Shown: positions 50,297 to 58,945, counted from the stretch's first letter. The stretch: DNA of 64,000 nucleotides from Ascarosepion bandense (GCA_037127315.1 JBBBDQ010000754.1:265001-329000); one strand, 5' to 3'. Notes: generated by a model not told the origin, from the sequence alone. Program-made: numbers and translations.

Positions 50297-50690
50297 TGTC
50301 CGGTTGAGGGTAAATGTAAATCGGTAAATGTCATCTATCAAGCCACCATCTAAACTAAAAAAAACTAAGAGGAATGCATTTTTTATAATTATATTTCAGC
50401 GGGAATTTGTAAGCAACGGCCTAATAGCCATATGCACTCTTTCACCAATCCTAGTTTATGATACCAAAAAGCCCTTTCTAAAATTAAAAGAAAGTAACTT
50501 AAATCCCCATATAAAATGGAAGCTCAGAGTGAAGGTTAGGAACCCTAACAGCTTAAGAGATAGATGAAGTCTATATTTGACAGAAAAGAATTAAATTTTA
50601 AAATTTCAGTACCAAAATATACATCTTAACAAACAAAGGGGGATCATAAATATGTGTCGCCATAGAAATAAGTACGAATTACAATAATTA
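50297..50690 (+). pseudogene. PLE GIY-YIG domain, continuation of the split element
   Basis: Reads NNCPVEGKCKSVNVIYQATI (zinc-like CxCR-NNCP-x4-C linker and the first GIY-YIG strand), then in broken frames KQRPNSHMHSFTNPSL (equivalent to FKxRxxNHxxSFxN), NLNPHIKWKLRVKVRNPN, LTEKNxILKF, LNKQRGIINMCRHRNKYELQ. This is the full GIY-YIG plus C-terminal tail pattern in decayed form. Confidence 0.65.
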
Positions 50691-50691
50691 G

Positions 50692-51555
50692 TCTTCTTCT
50701 TCTTCTATGTGCCCTGTCCCTTCAGGACGTAGGCGATCATGGATCTCCACGTCTCCCTATCCCTTATGGCTCTTAGTATGTTTGCTCCTGTTGCTCCTGG
50801 CAACCCCCGTTCCGTCATCCACCTGATCAGACTCTGCAGATATGTTATCCGCTGCCTTCCTCTGTCTCTCCTTCCTTCTATCTGACCAGTCAGTATCAGG
50901 TTCTCCAGGCTCTCCTTCCTCATTGCATGTCCCAGGAACTTCAGTTGTCTCTTCCTGATGCTCAGCATCAATTTCCTTTTTGTTGCCATTCTTTCTAACA
51001 CTTCGTCGTTGCTTGTATGCTCAGTCCACGATATCCGTAGCATCCTTCTGTAGAACCACATTTCGGCCGCTTCCAGTTTTTTCCTCATTTTCGATGATAT
51101 TGTCCAGCATTCACAGCCGTACTGAAGAACTGACATCACGTAGCAGTCTAGCACTCTTTTCTTCATTTCTATTGAGATCTTCCTGTGTGTTAGTATTTTG
51201 CTCATCTTCTGGAACGCGTCCTTTGCCATGCCAATTCGCCTTCGGATCTCCGTGTCGCACTTTCCATCTCCTGTTAGAACACTTCCTAGGTACTTAAATT
51301 CTTGGACTTGTTTGATTCTGTTATCCCCCACCTGTATTTGGTATTTTGGGTTGTATCTTTTGCTGATGACCATGCACTCAGTTTTCTTAAAGTTTATTTG
51401 TAGTCCCTTCGATTCACTCTCCACTGCTACTTTCTGTATGAGATCTTGCAGTTTTCCTTTCCGTGTCCGCAATCAGTACTGTATCGTCCGCGTATCTTAT
51501 GTTGTTCAGGTTGTGGCCTCCAATGGTGTGTCATCTAGGGTCCTCAAAATTCTTC
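50692..51555 (-). pseudogene. RTE-like LINE RT end, best copy
   Basis: Minus strand: RT motif C intact (RYADDTVLIADTERK, about 51500-51460), one +1 shift, then 255 open codons (51472-50705): LQDLIQKVAVESESKGLQIN, FKKTECMVISKRYNPKYQIQ, FKYLGSVLTGDGKCDTEIRR, RIGMAKDAFQKM, LDCYVMSVLQYGCECWTISS, KMRKKLEAAEMWFYRRMLRI, KRQLKFLGHAMRKESLENLI, MTERGLPGATGANILRAIRD, SMIAYVLKGQGT. 3' end (AAGAAGAAGAAGAC on the minus strand) at 50692-50705. Truncated upstream of motif C. The most intact RTE in the window. Confidence 0.88.
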
Positions 51556-51859
51556 CAAATAGTCACATTAAGGTGTTTTGAAAATTTGGTTAAGTAGTTA
51601 CTTCTCCGCCACTTACCACTACTAACTCAAGGGTCAAGCCAAATACCTCCCACTACCAAAGAGTAATTACTGCTAAGTTTTCTCCTAGCCCTACCCTGAT
51701 AAAATCAATACCTCCCTAACCCCTCCCTTTATTTAAGCTAACCTCTGGACTTAGAATTTTCCCTCATTCTATTGTTATAAGGGGTTGAAGAATGCATGTC
51801 TTAAATGACATGTTGAAAATGGCTATTTCTCTGGTGAGATTTATCTGATTTTACAGGTT

Positions 51860-51911
<52 letters not shown>
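51556..51911. other. Spacer with (AT)n(GT)n microsatellite
   Basis: AT run at 51860-51881 then GT to 51911, adjoining element G copy 2. The rest is unremarkable. Confidence 0.6.
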
Positions 51912-51915
<4 letters not shown>

Positions 51916-52205
51916 GTAGAATATTTGGTATTTAAGTCAGGTAAATTCCGATAGAAACAAACTCAAAAGAACTCAATGTTAAATTTATTTATTTAATTTA
52001 ACAGAGTAATATAATCTAGAAAATGTTTTACATATTCTACAATTTCATGGGTAATACGTAATACTGCTCGTCAGACCCAAATGATACGACAGTTAATATT
52101 CAAAATAATCCAGAAAAGAATCATTTGCAGACACTCACGTGCCCATATTGAGAATAGATATTTGTAACGGTAATCTACAAAACATTTCCTCGCTCATTAA
52201 AAAAA
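51912..52205 (-). mobile_element. Element G copy 2 with hammerhead-like core
   Basis: Reverse complement of 35345-35640. The minus-strand core reads TTTGGGT, CTGACGA, GCAGTATTACGTATTACCCA, that is, stem I GGGT/ACCC is kept but the GAAA segment is deleted or changed. A-run with C interruptions at 52199-52230. Confidence 0.5.
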
Positions 52206-52261
52206 AAACAAAAAAAAAACAAAAAAAAAACAAAGAAAGGAAAGAAAAAGAAAAATATAGA

Positions 52262-52395
52262 AAAATCATAAAATATATTTTAGAACATGTACAATTTTTT
52301 TATGTGTAAAAAATTTGTACATGTTCTAAAATATAATTTATAATAAATATTCACAGCTCTTTCTCGACGTTGTAAAAAATTTTTTTTTCTTCGTT
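52262..52395. mobile_element. PLE-C ends, inverted junction
   Basis: TTTTAGAACATGTACAATTTT and its inverse AAATTTGTACATGTTCTAAAA flank TTATGTGTAAA (hairpin over about 52270-52340). The right side continues with the PLE-C end (ATAATTTATAATAAATATTC, TTCGTTCTTTATTCACTCGG) to (AT)n at 52409-52455. Confidence 0.65.
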
Positions 52396-52406
52396 CTTTA
52401 TTCACT

Positions 52407-52408
<2 letters not shown>

Positions 52409-52455
<47 letters not shown>
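52409..52455. repeat. (AT)n microsatellite
   Basis: AT run between two TTCTTTATTCACTCGGAT segments. Confidence 0.95.
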
Positions 52456-52457
<2 letters not shown>

Positions 52458-52516
52458 TTTATTCACTCGGATGATGACTCGGGTAGCAATGTAACTTAGA
52501 CCATTTACCATGAATG

Positions 52517-52788
52517 TTCCTTGTGATGCAGTGGATATCGGCCCAAAACGAGAAATCGGAGTGCTAAGTTCGAATTCCAGTTGAATTCATTTACGCACAA
52601 ATACCATTGGGAAAAGTATTAATTTGTCTCTTCTTACTTCAGCTAAGGATTAAATAGCAAGACAGTTTGAATTCTACAACCCTGGTTGGCAACCATTCAA
52701 CGGCAAAAAGTAATGGCAAACTACCGCGGGAAAATCATGCTCAGTCAGTCATGTATCTTTTGATACGTATGGCACTTAACTGACTAAC
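52517..52788 (+). mobile_element. SINE1
   Basis: CTTGTGATGCAGTGGATATC (box A), AAGTTCGAATTCCAGTTG (box B), body with small deletions, end GTATGGCACTTAACTGACTA. Confidence 0.87.
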
Positions 52789-53041
52789 CATGTCTCTGCT
52801 ATTATCTCTCATTGTCATCAAGAGACATACTTAAGAGGTTGTCAAGAAACATATGAGACCTTAACAGTAGGTAAAATTAATAGTGATAAATCTTTTCCGT
52901 TAGTCTTGCTTTCGTGAAGACGTACTTACACCGGGTCCTTTAGTTTGAAAAGACGAGTTTCACACGTTTCTCGATGTTTGATTCGGTTCCAACCTCTAGA
53001 GAGATAAGAATTAAACTAGAACGAGGAAAAGAACAATATGT

Positions 53042-53242
53042 TCATTGGAGTAGATAGACTAAACTATTGCCCGGTTCACACTCCACCCACATCTATTGAA
53101 CAGGTGAAGAGGCTCATCCCTTGTTTCCTGTTTAGGATGTGGTTTCCGGCTTTCTCTTTTCCATTCTTTTTACCCTTACGTAGCCCCCTGCGCATCAGTG
53201 GCGTTACCGCCTTGCTTGGGGTGATATGATTTAAAAAAAAAA
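53042..53242 (+). mobile_element. SINE-B full copy
   Basis: GGAGTAGATAGACTAAACTA, GGTTCACACTCCACCC, GAAGAGGCTCATCCCTTG, then the LINE-type tail GCCCCCTGCGCATCAGTGGC, TTGCTTGGGGTGATATGATT and an A-run at 53232-53241. Confidence 0.75.
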
Positions 53243-53665
53243 TGTAGGAGGTCATGGGGAAATAATAAGAGAAAAACCGGAGTCAAGTGGACAAGAGATG
53301 GGAATTGACATTGCATTTAAATTCACTCTGTTATCTAGATATTGTTTAGAAAAGAGGACATTACTTCAATTTCTAGTTTGTGTGAAACTATCTGACCTAT
53401 TACTTTGCATGACGAGAGAGGAATGTCACTCTCTATAGCTTTGCATGTCAGAGTTGAAATACCCCATTAACGATGAAGAAGTTTTTTCATTTTCATTTTA
53501 GCGTTTCATATATATTTGTTTTACTAATTTTCAGATTTTACTTGAATTTTATTTTAATGTCCTCGCTACTTATTTTCATTTTCTCTTTCTTATTATATAT
53601 TTATGGGAGTTTATCATTGCGTGGTAAGCTGCATTTAATTTGCTTCATTAAATTGTTTATCCATA
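53243..53665. other. Spacer with a LINE-1oct scrap
   Basis: 53270-53325 (minus) matches the LINE 3' UTR/C-terminal junction (GGAGTCAAGTGGACAAGAGA, TGACATTGCATTTAAATTC). The rest is AT-rich. Confidence 0.5.
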
Positions 53666-54147
53666 TCTAAACTTATATAATAAATGGAACTTTGTGTGTG
53701 TGCGTGCGTGTGTATTTGTGTGTGTGTGTCCGTTACCTATAGACTCCGAAACGACTGAACCGATTTTTATGAAGTTTTACACAGTTGTACTATGAGCGTC
53801 TGCGAGTGTTCTTAGCTAGGTTTTGTGTCGCGGTACCCCCGATAAATATCGAAAATCGATAATCGAAAAAATCGGATTATAGAAGGAGTGGTTCGATTTT
53901 AATCAAATTTGATACACTCATAGACAAAGACATAAGAAATGATATTCTGAAGTTTCAAGGTTAGAGTTCTTACAATCGTGCAGAAAATTGATAATATATT
54001 TATATAAAAGGCAAGATGTTTGTGTGTGTGACTGTTTATCTGCCTGTATTTCTGTATTTTCTTTCAGTCAAACAGTCTGAGCTCCAGGACCATGGATTAG
54101 ATTTAAGGCTTTCATTACATCCGAGAAACGCCGGGCTATACCGCTAG
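53666..54147 (+). mobile_element. Non-autonomous Helitron-like element (copy 3), full length
   Basis: 482 bp from TCTAAACTTATATAATAAAT (preceded by A) to CGGGCTATACCGCTAG (followed by T). The 3' end has a hairpin-like CCGAGAAACGCCGG before CTATACCGCTAG. Internal blocks match copy 2 closely. No Rep/helicase coding, so non-autonomous. Confidence 0.8.
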
Positions 54148-54149
54148 TA

Positions 54150-54351
54150 CATATATATATATATATTCCCTTTTTAAACTAGTTATTTCGATACCTATGT
54201 TTGTACTATGGGAAGAAAACTAGGTAACGAAATAACGCGTTTAAAAATGGAAAATATTCAAAAGTTCTACAATATAATTGTATTGAACACTTATAATTTA
54301 TATGTGCACTGATCTAACCCTATTATGACCCAAAACTAAGTACTAAACAAT

Positions 54352-54355
<4 letters not shown>
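54150..54355 (+). mobile_element. PLE-B terminal region
   Basis: Hammerhead remnant (54181-54237), then AAAATATTCAAAAGTTCTAC, TATGTGCACTGATCTAAC and TATTATGACCCAAAACTAAG, which match 46610-46700 after PLE-B2. Bounded by AT runs. Confidence 0.7.
54181..54237 (+). ncRNA. Hammerhead remnant, PLE-B3 (long stem I)
   Basis: TTATTTCG-AT-ACC pairs with GGT-AA-CGAAATAA (12 of 13 positions), with GAAA (54215-54218), ACTA then GGT. The CTGANGA strand and stem II are replaced by diverged sequence (TATGTTTGTACTATGGG), so it is inactive. It does show the family's stem I clearly. Confidence 0.5.
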
Positions 54356-54402
<47 letters not shown>

Positions 54403-54430
54403 CGTGCGTGTGTGTGTGTGTGTGTGTGTT
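54356..54430. repeat. (AT)n(GT)n microsatellite
   Basis: AT then GT/GC run between PLE-B3 and element E copy 4. Confidence 0.95.
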
Positions 54431-54590
54431 TATTACTTATCTACATACAAAGCTGAGTCGCTGTATCACAGCTCATCAGCGTGGCTCGACATCCACTTGC
54501 TTTCAGCCGGGATCCAAACTCGACCGATTTGGTATCAGTCCGAGTGACTACTACCTAAGCCATCAGCGCATGGAAGTAGGTAAGAAATAG
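54431..54590 (-). mobile_element. Element E-related copy 4
   Basis: Minus strand: tRNA-like segment (GATGGCTTAGGTAGTAGTCA, GAGTTTGGATCCCGG box-B-like), then CTGATGA (54459-54453) and stem II GCTGT-GAT-ACAGC (54452-54440). The GAAA core is GACT and stem I is not paired, so it is a decayed or distinct relative. Confidence 0.55.
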
Positions 54591-55012
54591 AAGAAAATTT
54601 TATTGTGTTATATATATTCGGTGGATACATACCTTATCCACCGGGAGAACTCAATTCGTTACTGAAGAGTAATGCGTAAATCGCAGAATTGGGACATGTC
54701 TTTAAAATTTTCCTCTCTAGAGAGCTCAATCGTAATGAGAGCATTTTAGAACATATAAAATCTACTACAAAATTGTACATTCAGTTTCAACATTCAATAA
54801 ACGCGTTTATTTAATTTTTTATTTTATTTCATGAAAACAGCTTTCATTCCATTCACTTTCACTTTAGAAAAATTTTCCGTAAAAGGCAAAAAGATTTAAT
54901 AATTAAGAAAGAAGAAACAGGAAAGAAGAGAGAAGAAGCTAAGATGAGAAATAAAAAAAAAAGAAAAGAAAGAGGACAAGGAAAATACAGAAATAGATGG
55001 TGAAAAAATAAA
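54591..55012. other. Spacer with a decayed PLE-C tail
   Basis: 54735-54800 (minus) has AATGTTGAAACTGAATGTAC and TTTTGTAGTAGATTTTATAT, matching the GAAAC...TTTGTAGT part of PLE-C hammerheads with the CTGATGA strand lost. A-rich sequence follows. Confidence 0.45.
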
Positions 55013-55370
55013 GTTACAAGAATTCTACTCCCGCAGCTTCTTTTCTCGCACTTCCCGCCGCTTGTGGAACTCGCTTCCATATTCTTGCTTTCCTGACGGC
55101 TACAGCCCTCAGCAATTTAAATGCAATGTCAATACTCATCTCTGAACCACTTGACTATAGTTCTTTCCACACCAACCTGTCTATCTTTTCGCTTTCTCTC
55201 TACCTTTGCAACTCTTATCACACCTGTATTCCCATCTTTCTCTTACTTCTTTCTAACTGGTTCTTCTTTCTTTTCACTCTCCACCTACCTACTCTTTTTA
55301 CTCTTATGTCGGCCCCCTGCACATCAGTGGCGTTATCACTTTGCTCGGGGAAATATCTTTAAGAAGGGAA
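55013..55370 (+). mobile_element. LINE-1oct 3' end
   Basis: TCTACTCCCGCAGCTTCTTT, CACTTCCCGCC, CTGACGGCTACAGCCCTCAG, 3' UTR, and tail GCACATCAGTGGCGTTATCA, TTTGCTCGGGG. 5' truncated; A-tail decayed. Confidence 0.78.
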
Positions 55371-55629
55371 AAGCCAACAAAAACAGCTTAAAAAAATTCA
55401 AATATTAGAACGGCAATGGGGTAAAGACAGGTATTAGCTAATAGTTACAATTTTTTGGCATTTAAAAAATTATGAAATCTAATAGCCTTACAGAAATTTT
55501 ATTCAAAGAACGTAAAATAAAAAAAAATATCTAACGAAGCAATATAAATATGTAAATTCATCCGACCTAAGAATATAAATTAGAATAAAAATAAAGATAA
55601 AAAAAAATTGAAAAAATATAATAAAATAA
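55371..55629. other. A-rich spacer
   Basis: AT/A-rich sequence, nothing recognised. Confidence 0.4.
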
Positions 55630-55657
55630 AAAACATAGATGAATATAGTCACTTATA

Positions 55658-55710
<53 letters not shown>

Positions 55711-56118
55711 CTAGTAATTTTGGTCAAAATTAAATTTAAACAAGACACAATTTTGTTAAAATTTGTACAATAAAACTATATTATAGATGAATATAGTCAC
55801 TTATAGAATATATATATTAGCTAGTAATTTTGGTCAAAATTAAATTTAAACAAGACACAATTTTATTAAAATGTGTACAATAAATCTATATTATAGATGA
55901 ATATAGTCACTTATAGAATATATATATTAGCTAGTAATTTTGGTCAAAATTAAATTTAAGCAAGACACAATTTTGTTAAAATGTGTACAATAAAACTATA
56001 TTATAGATGAATATAGTCACTTATAGAATATATATATTAGCTAGTAATTTTGGTCAAAATTAAATTTAAACAAGACACAATTTTATTTAAAAGTGTACAA
56101 TAAAACTATATTGTAGAA
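55630..56118. repeat. 110-bp tandem repeat, four units
   Basis: Landmark GATGAATATAGTCACTTATA at 55638, 55786, 55896 and 56006. The first unit is longer because of an (AT)n expansion at 55658-55707; the others are exactly 110 bp and nearly identical (TTAGCTAGTAATTTTGGTCA, CAAGACACAATTTT). Confidence 0.9.
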
Positions 56119-56290
56119 CTTCAGAATATTTTTCATTTTAAAATGCGTTATTTCGGAATTTAGGTTTCTACCTCTTGGTGTCTTCAGCCGATTTCAAATA
56201 ATTAATTTTACAGTTTCAAGCCTTCATGCGAAATGTGTTTTTTATGAAAGAGCAATTTTACAAAATTAGGAGAAGCTACTTTAGGGTCTT
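56119..56290 (-). mobile_element. PLE-B terminal region
   Basis: Minus strand: AGCTTCTCC-type leader, GAAACTGTAAAATTAATTAT, hammerhead (56201-56148), CGCATTTTAAAATGAAAAATA. It abuts the last 110-bp unit. Confidence 0.65.
56148..56201 (-). ncRNA. Hammerhead-like core, PLE-B4
   Basis: Minus strand: TTATTT and CGG (stem I, with GAAAT bulge), CTGAAGA (56187-56181), stem II ACC/GGT around AAGA, GAAA (56168-56165), CCTAAATT, then CCG and AAATAA as stem I return. The best-paired PLE-B copy; only the stem II base (C-A) is unpaired. Confidence 0.6.
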
Positions 56291-56322
56291 AGAAAAATTT
56301 CAACTATGATTGTATGATCCTA

Positions 56323-56375
56323 GTAGTTATTTATTAGCATGGTCACACTGGGACATTATTTCTCTTTTTCATTTA

Positions 56376-56380
<5 letters not shown>
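56323..56380. repeat. 58-bp direct repeat, left copy
   Basis: TAGTTATTTATTAGCATGGT, CACACTGGGACATTATTTCT. Repeated at 56719-56776 on the far side of element E copy 3 and its microsatellites. Confidence 0.8.
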
Positions 56381-56415
<35 letters not shown>

Positions 56416-56658
56416 ATCCGCAGACAGATCTGTTTCGCTGTATCACAGCTCATCAATACGGTTAGACAGCCGTACTGAAAACCACCCGAATTGGCGTCAG
56501 TCGGCGATTCTACGAGGCAGACTTTTTAGCGTGTATATTGTTATTATGCACGCCCAATAGCTGAGAGTGTTCTAATTCATTGCTGAATAAACGATGCGTA
56601 GATGCCAGAGTAGCTACTGTTTTTCAAAGTCTAAAATCAGGGTGTGAGAGCTTATATC

Positions 56659-56699
<41 letters not shown>

Positions 56700-56782
56700 A
56701 TATATATATATATATATAGATTAGTTATTTATTGGCATGGTCACACTGGGATATAATTTCTCATTTTCATTTAGTATATATA

Positions 56783-56835
<53 letters not shown>
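56381..56835 (-). mobile_element. Element E copy 3 with flanking microsatellites and repeat
   Basis: (TA)n 56379-56411, element E on the minus strand over 56412-56655 (tRNA-like part mostly deleted, body CAGAGTAGCTACTG-type kept), (CTAT)n and (TA)n to 56718, the 58-bp repeat (56719-56776), then (TA)n to about 56832. Confidence 0.65.
56412..56467 (-). ncRNA. Hammerhead ribozyme, element E copy 3
   Basis: Stem II GCTGT-GAT-ACAGC (56449-56437), GAAA (56436-56433), stem III ACAG-AT-CTGT, GTC cleavage triplet, TGCGG all intact. The catalytic CTGATGA is TTGATGA (56456-56450). Inner stem I CCGTA/TGCGG pairs. Confidence 0.7.
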
Positions 56836-56895
56836 AAAAGTGCGAGAAGCCGTGAACATTTTGTTTAAAGTGTATGGACAAGACAAGAAACAAGT

Positions 56896-56947
<52 letters not shown>

Positions 56948-56989
56948 CTACACTTTAAACAAACCGTTCAGGGCTTCTCTCACTTTTTA
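56836..56989. repeat. Inverted repeat around (AAT)n
   Basis: AAAAAGTGCGAGAAGCC and TTTGTTTAAAGTGTA (left) mirror TACACTTTAAACAAA and GGGCTTCTCTCACTTTTT (right) around (AAT)n at 56901-56944. Arms about 40 bp with a few differences. Confidence 0.8.
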
Positions 56990-57024
56990 ATCTATACCAA
57001 TATCTCTCGGTGGAACAACCGATA

Positions 57025-57025
57025 C

Positions 57026-57090
<65 letters not shown>
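57025..57090. repeat. (TA)n microsatellite
   Basis: Long TA run with one TG. Confidence 0.95.
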
Positions 57091-57092
<2 letters not shown>

Positions 57093-57239
57093 TTTTACAT
57101 TCAAAATAATGATCAGATAGGTGATTCCCAAAAAACCTATCCTAATTAATATCAATTTCATTAATATTAAAATTGATCAAGGTGGAGGGCTCGATGCAAA
57201 TATTATATTCTACTTACAGAGCCAAATATAAAAATAAAA

Positions 57240-57391
57240 CAAAAATTTCGATATTTAAATCCGTTGAAGAGCTATTTCTATGAGGAAATTCTCGTTTCTT
57301 CAGCGACAGCAAAACGAAATTCGTTTCACCATTGCTGAAGTAAACGAGGATTTCCTCGTAGAAATAGCTATTGAACGGATTTAAATAACGA

Positions 57392-57397
<6 letters not shown>
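57240..57397. repeat. Fold-back element with ~80-bp arms
   Basis: Left arm ATTTCGATATTTAAATCCGT, AGCTATTTCTATGAGGAAAT, TTCTTCAGCGA. Right arm is its inverse (TTGCTGAAGTAAACGAGGAT, TTTCCTCGTAGAAATAGCT, ACGGATTTAAATAACGAAAT). Almost no loop (around CGAAATTCG at 57314-57322). Followed by (TA)n at 57400-57441. The 134-codon ORF across it is a shadow. Confidence 0.85.
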
Positions 57398-57445
<48 letters not shown>

Positions 57446-57469
57446 TCAAGTTTGTCATTAGTTTGTGAA

Positions 57470-57935
57470 TGAGTTTGAAGTGCGAGAAAAGAAGCAGTTG
57501 AGTAAACGTTGTGGTTATATTTTATTGGTTTCAATGTAAAAGTGTAGGACCTATTTGCTAGTATAGTTTTACTGTTACTGGTGGGCAGAGGGTTACAAAA
57601 GAGGAAAGTGATGAGCAAGAGCGACGGGTTATAGGGTGTGTCAGGAAGATGGTAAGAGTCGTGTGAAATTACTGTTGTGATGAGAGTGGAGTGGATGGAG
57701 AAAAGGGCACAAGAGAAAGGATTCGAGTCAATAAAATAGGAGATTACTATTGACCTTATATTTAAATTTTTGTAGATTTTAACTGCCGAGGAAGCAAGTA
57801 TACGGAAGGGAATTCCCTAGGGGAGAAGTGCTAGAAAAGAAGCTGATAAGAGTAAAAGGTGCGGTTTCATTTTTTTGGTTACATTGTAAAAGTGTAGAAC
57901 CTAGTTGCTAGTCTAGTAGCTCAAGTAAATTCATA
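57470..57935 (-). mobile_element. LINE-1oct fragments, two adjoining pieces
   Basis: 57472-57562 (minus) encodes the TRSYTFTLKPIKYNHNVYST region. 57563-57935 holds 3' UTR (GTGATGAGCAAGAGCGACGG) and another copy of the C-terminal region up to GAATTTACTTGAGCTACTAG. The tail A-run is absent. Confidence 0.72.
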
Positions 57936-58150
57936 ATAGAAAAACAAACGCAATTATATCTATAATTAGAATGAGATGACAATTCTATGATTATCATGAG
58001 GAAGGGAAGTAATTTCACACTGATATATTGCAGGCAAGAAAAATAGAAGAATATAGACAATAGGTTACTTAACATTCTTATGTATATGGAGGTCAATATA
58101 GACTTCCACTTGCCTGTATCCCTTGTCTCACTTAATACTTTTTCTCTTGG

Positions 58151-58650
58151 TAGGAAACTATCACTAAAACAAAGAAGAGAGTACTGGATTGCTATGTGAT
58201 GTCAGTTCCTCAATATGGCAGCGAATGTTGGACAATATCATCAAAGATGAAGGAAAAACTTGAAGCAGCTGAAATGTGATTCTACAGAAGGATGCTGCGA
58301 ATATCATGGACCGAGCATGTGAGCAATGACGAGGTTTTGGAAATGATGGAAACGAAAAGGAAATTAATATTGAGCATCAGGAAGAGACAACTAAAGTTCT
58401 TGGGACATGCAAGGAGGATGGAGGGTTTGGAGAACCTTATACTAACAGGCCAGATAGAGGGAAAAAGGGACAGAGGAAAGCAGCGGATAATATATTTAAA
58501 AGGACCGAGTAGGTGCATGACAGAACGGAAGCTGAGAGACGTTTTCAGGAGAAAGCGTGCTAAGAGCCACCAGGGATAGGGAGACGTGGAAGGCCATGAT
58601 CGCCTACATCCTGAAGGGACAAGTTACATAAAAGAAGAAAGAAGATCCCT
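58151..58650 (+). mobile_element. RTE-like LINE 3' part
   Basis: KKRVLDCYVMSVPQYGSECW, TISSKMKEKLEAAEM, one stop (TGA for W), then MLRISWTEHVSNDEVLEMME, KRQLKFLGHARRMEGLENLI and MTERKLRDV in an open frame from 58292, with a shift near 58560. 3' end CATAAAAGAAGAAAGAAG. Confidence 0.82.
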
Positions 58651-58945
58651 CTCAAACCCTGCTCCATCATCCACATGCTCAAACCTATCGCACTTCGTTC
58701 CCCTGTTTTTCTTTCTATCTATCCATCCCATGAGTATTAAATTCTTCAGGCCTCTTTCCTCATTATGCATCCGAGAAATCCCATTGACTCTTCCTGATGC
58801 AGACTATTCCTTTCCTTTTCGTTTGTATCGTCTCCAAATTCTTGTCGCTGGTCACATGCTCCGTTAAGGGCATCCACAGCATCCTTCTTTAGAACCACAT
58901 TTCTGTGGCTTTACGTCTCTTCTTCATCTTCGACGAGATTGTCCT
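58651..58945 (-). mobile_element. RTE-like LINE fragment, inverted against its neighbour
   Basis: Minus strand has diverged equivalents of ISSKMKKRRKATEMWF, LRMLWMPL, RKRIVCIRKSQWDFS, LIGWIDRKKN. It meets the plus-strand copy tail-to-tail at about 58650. Confidence 0.65.
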
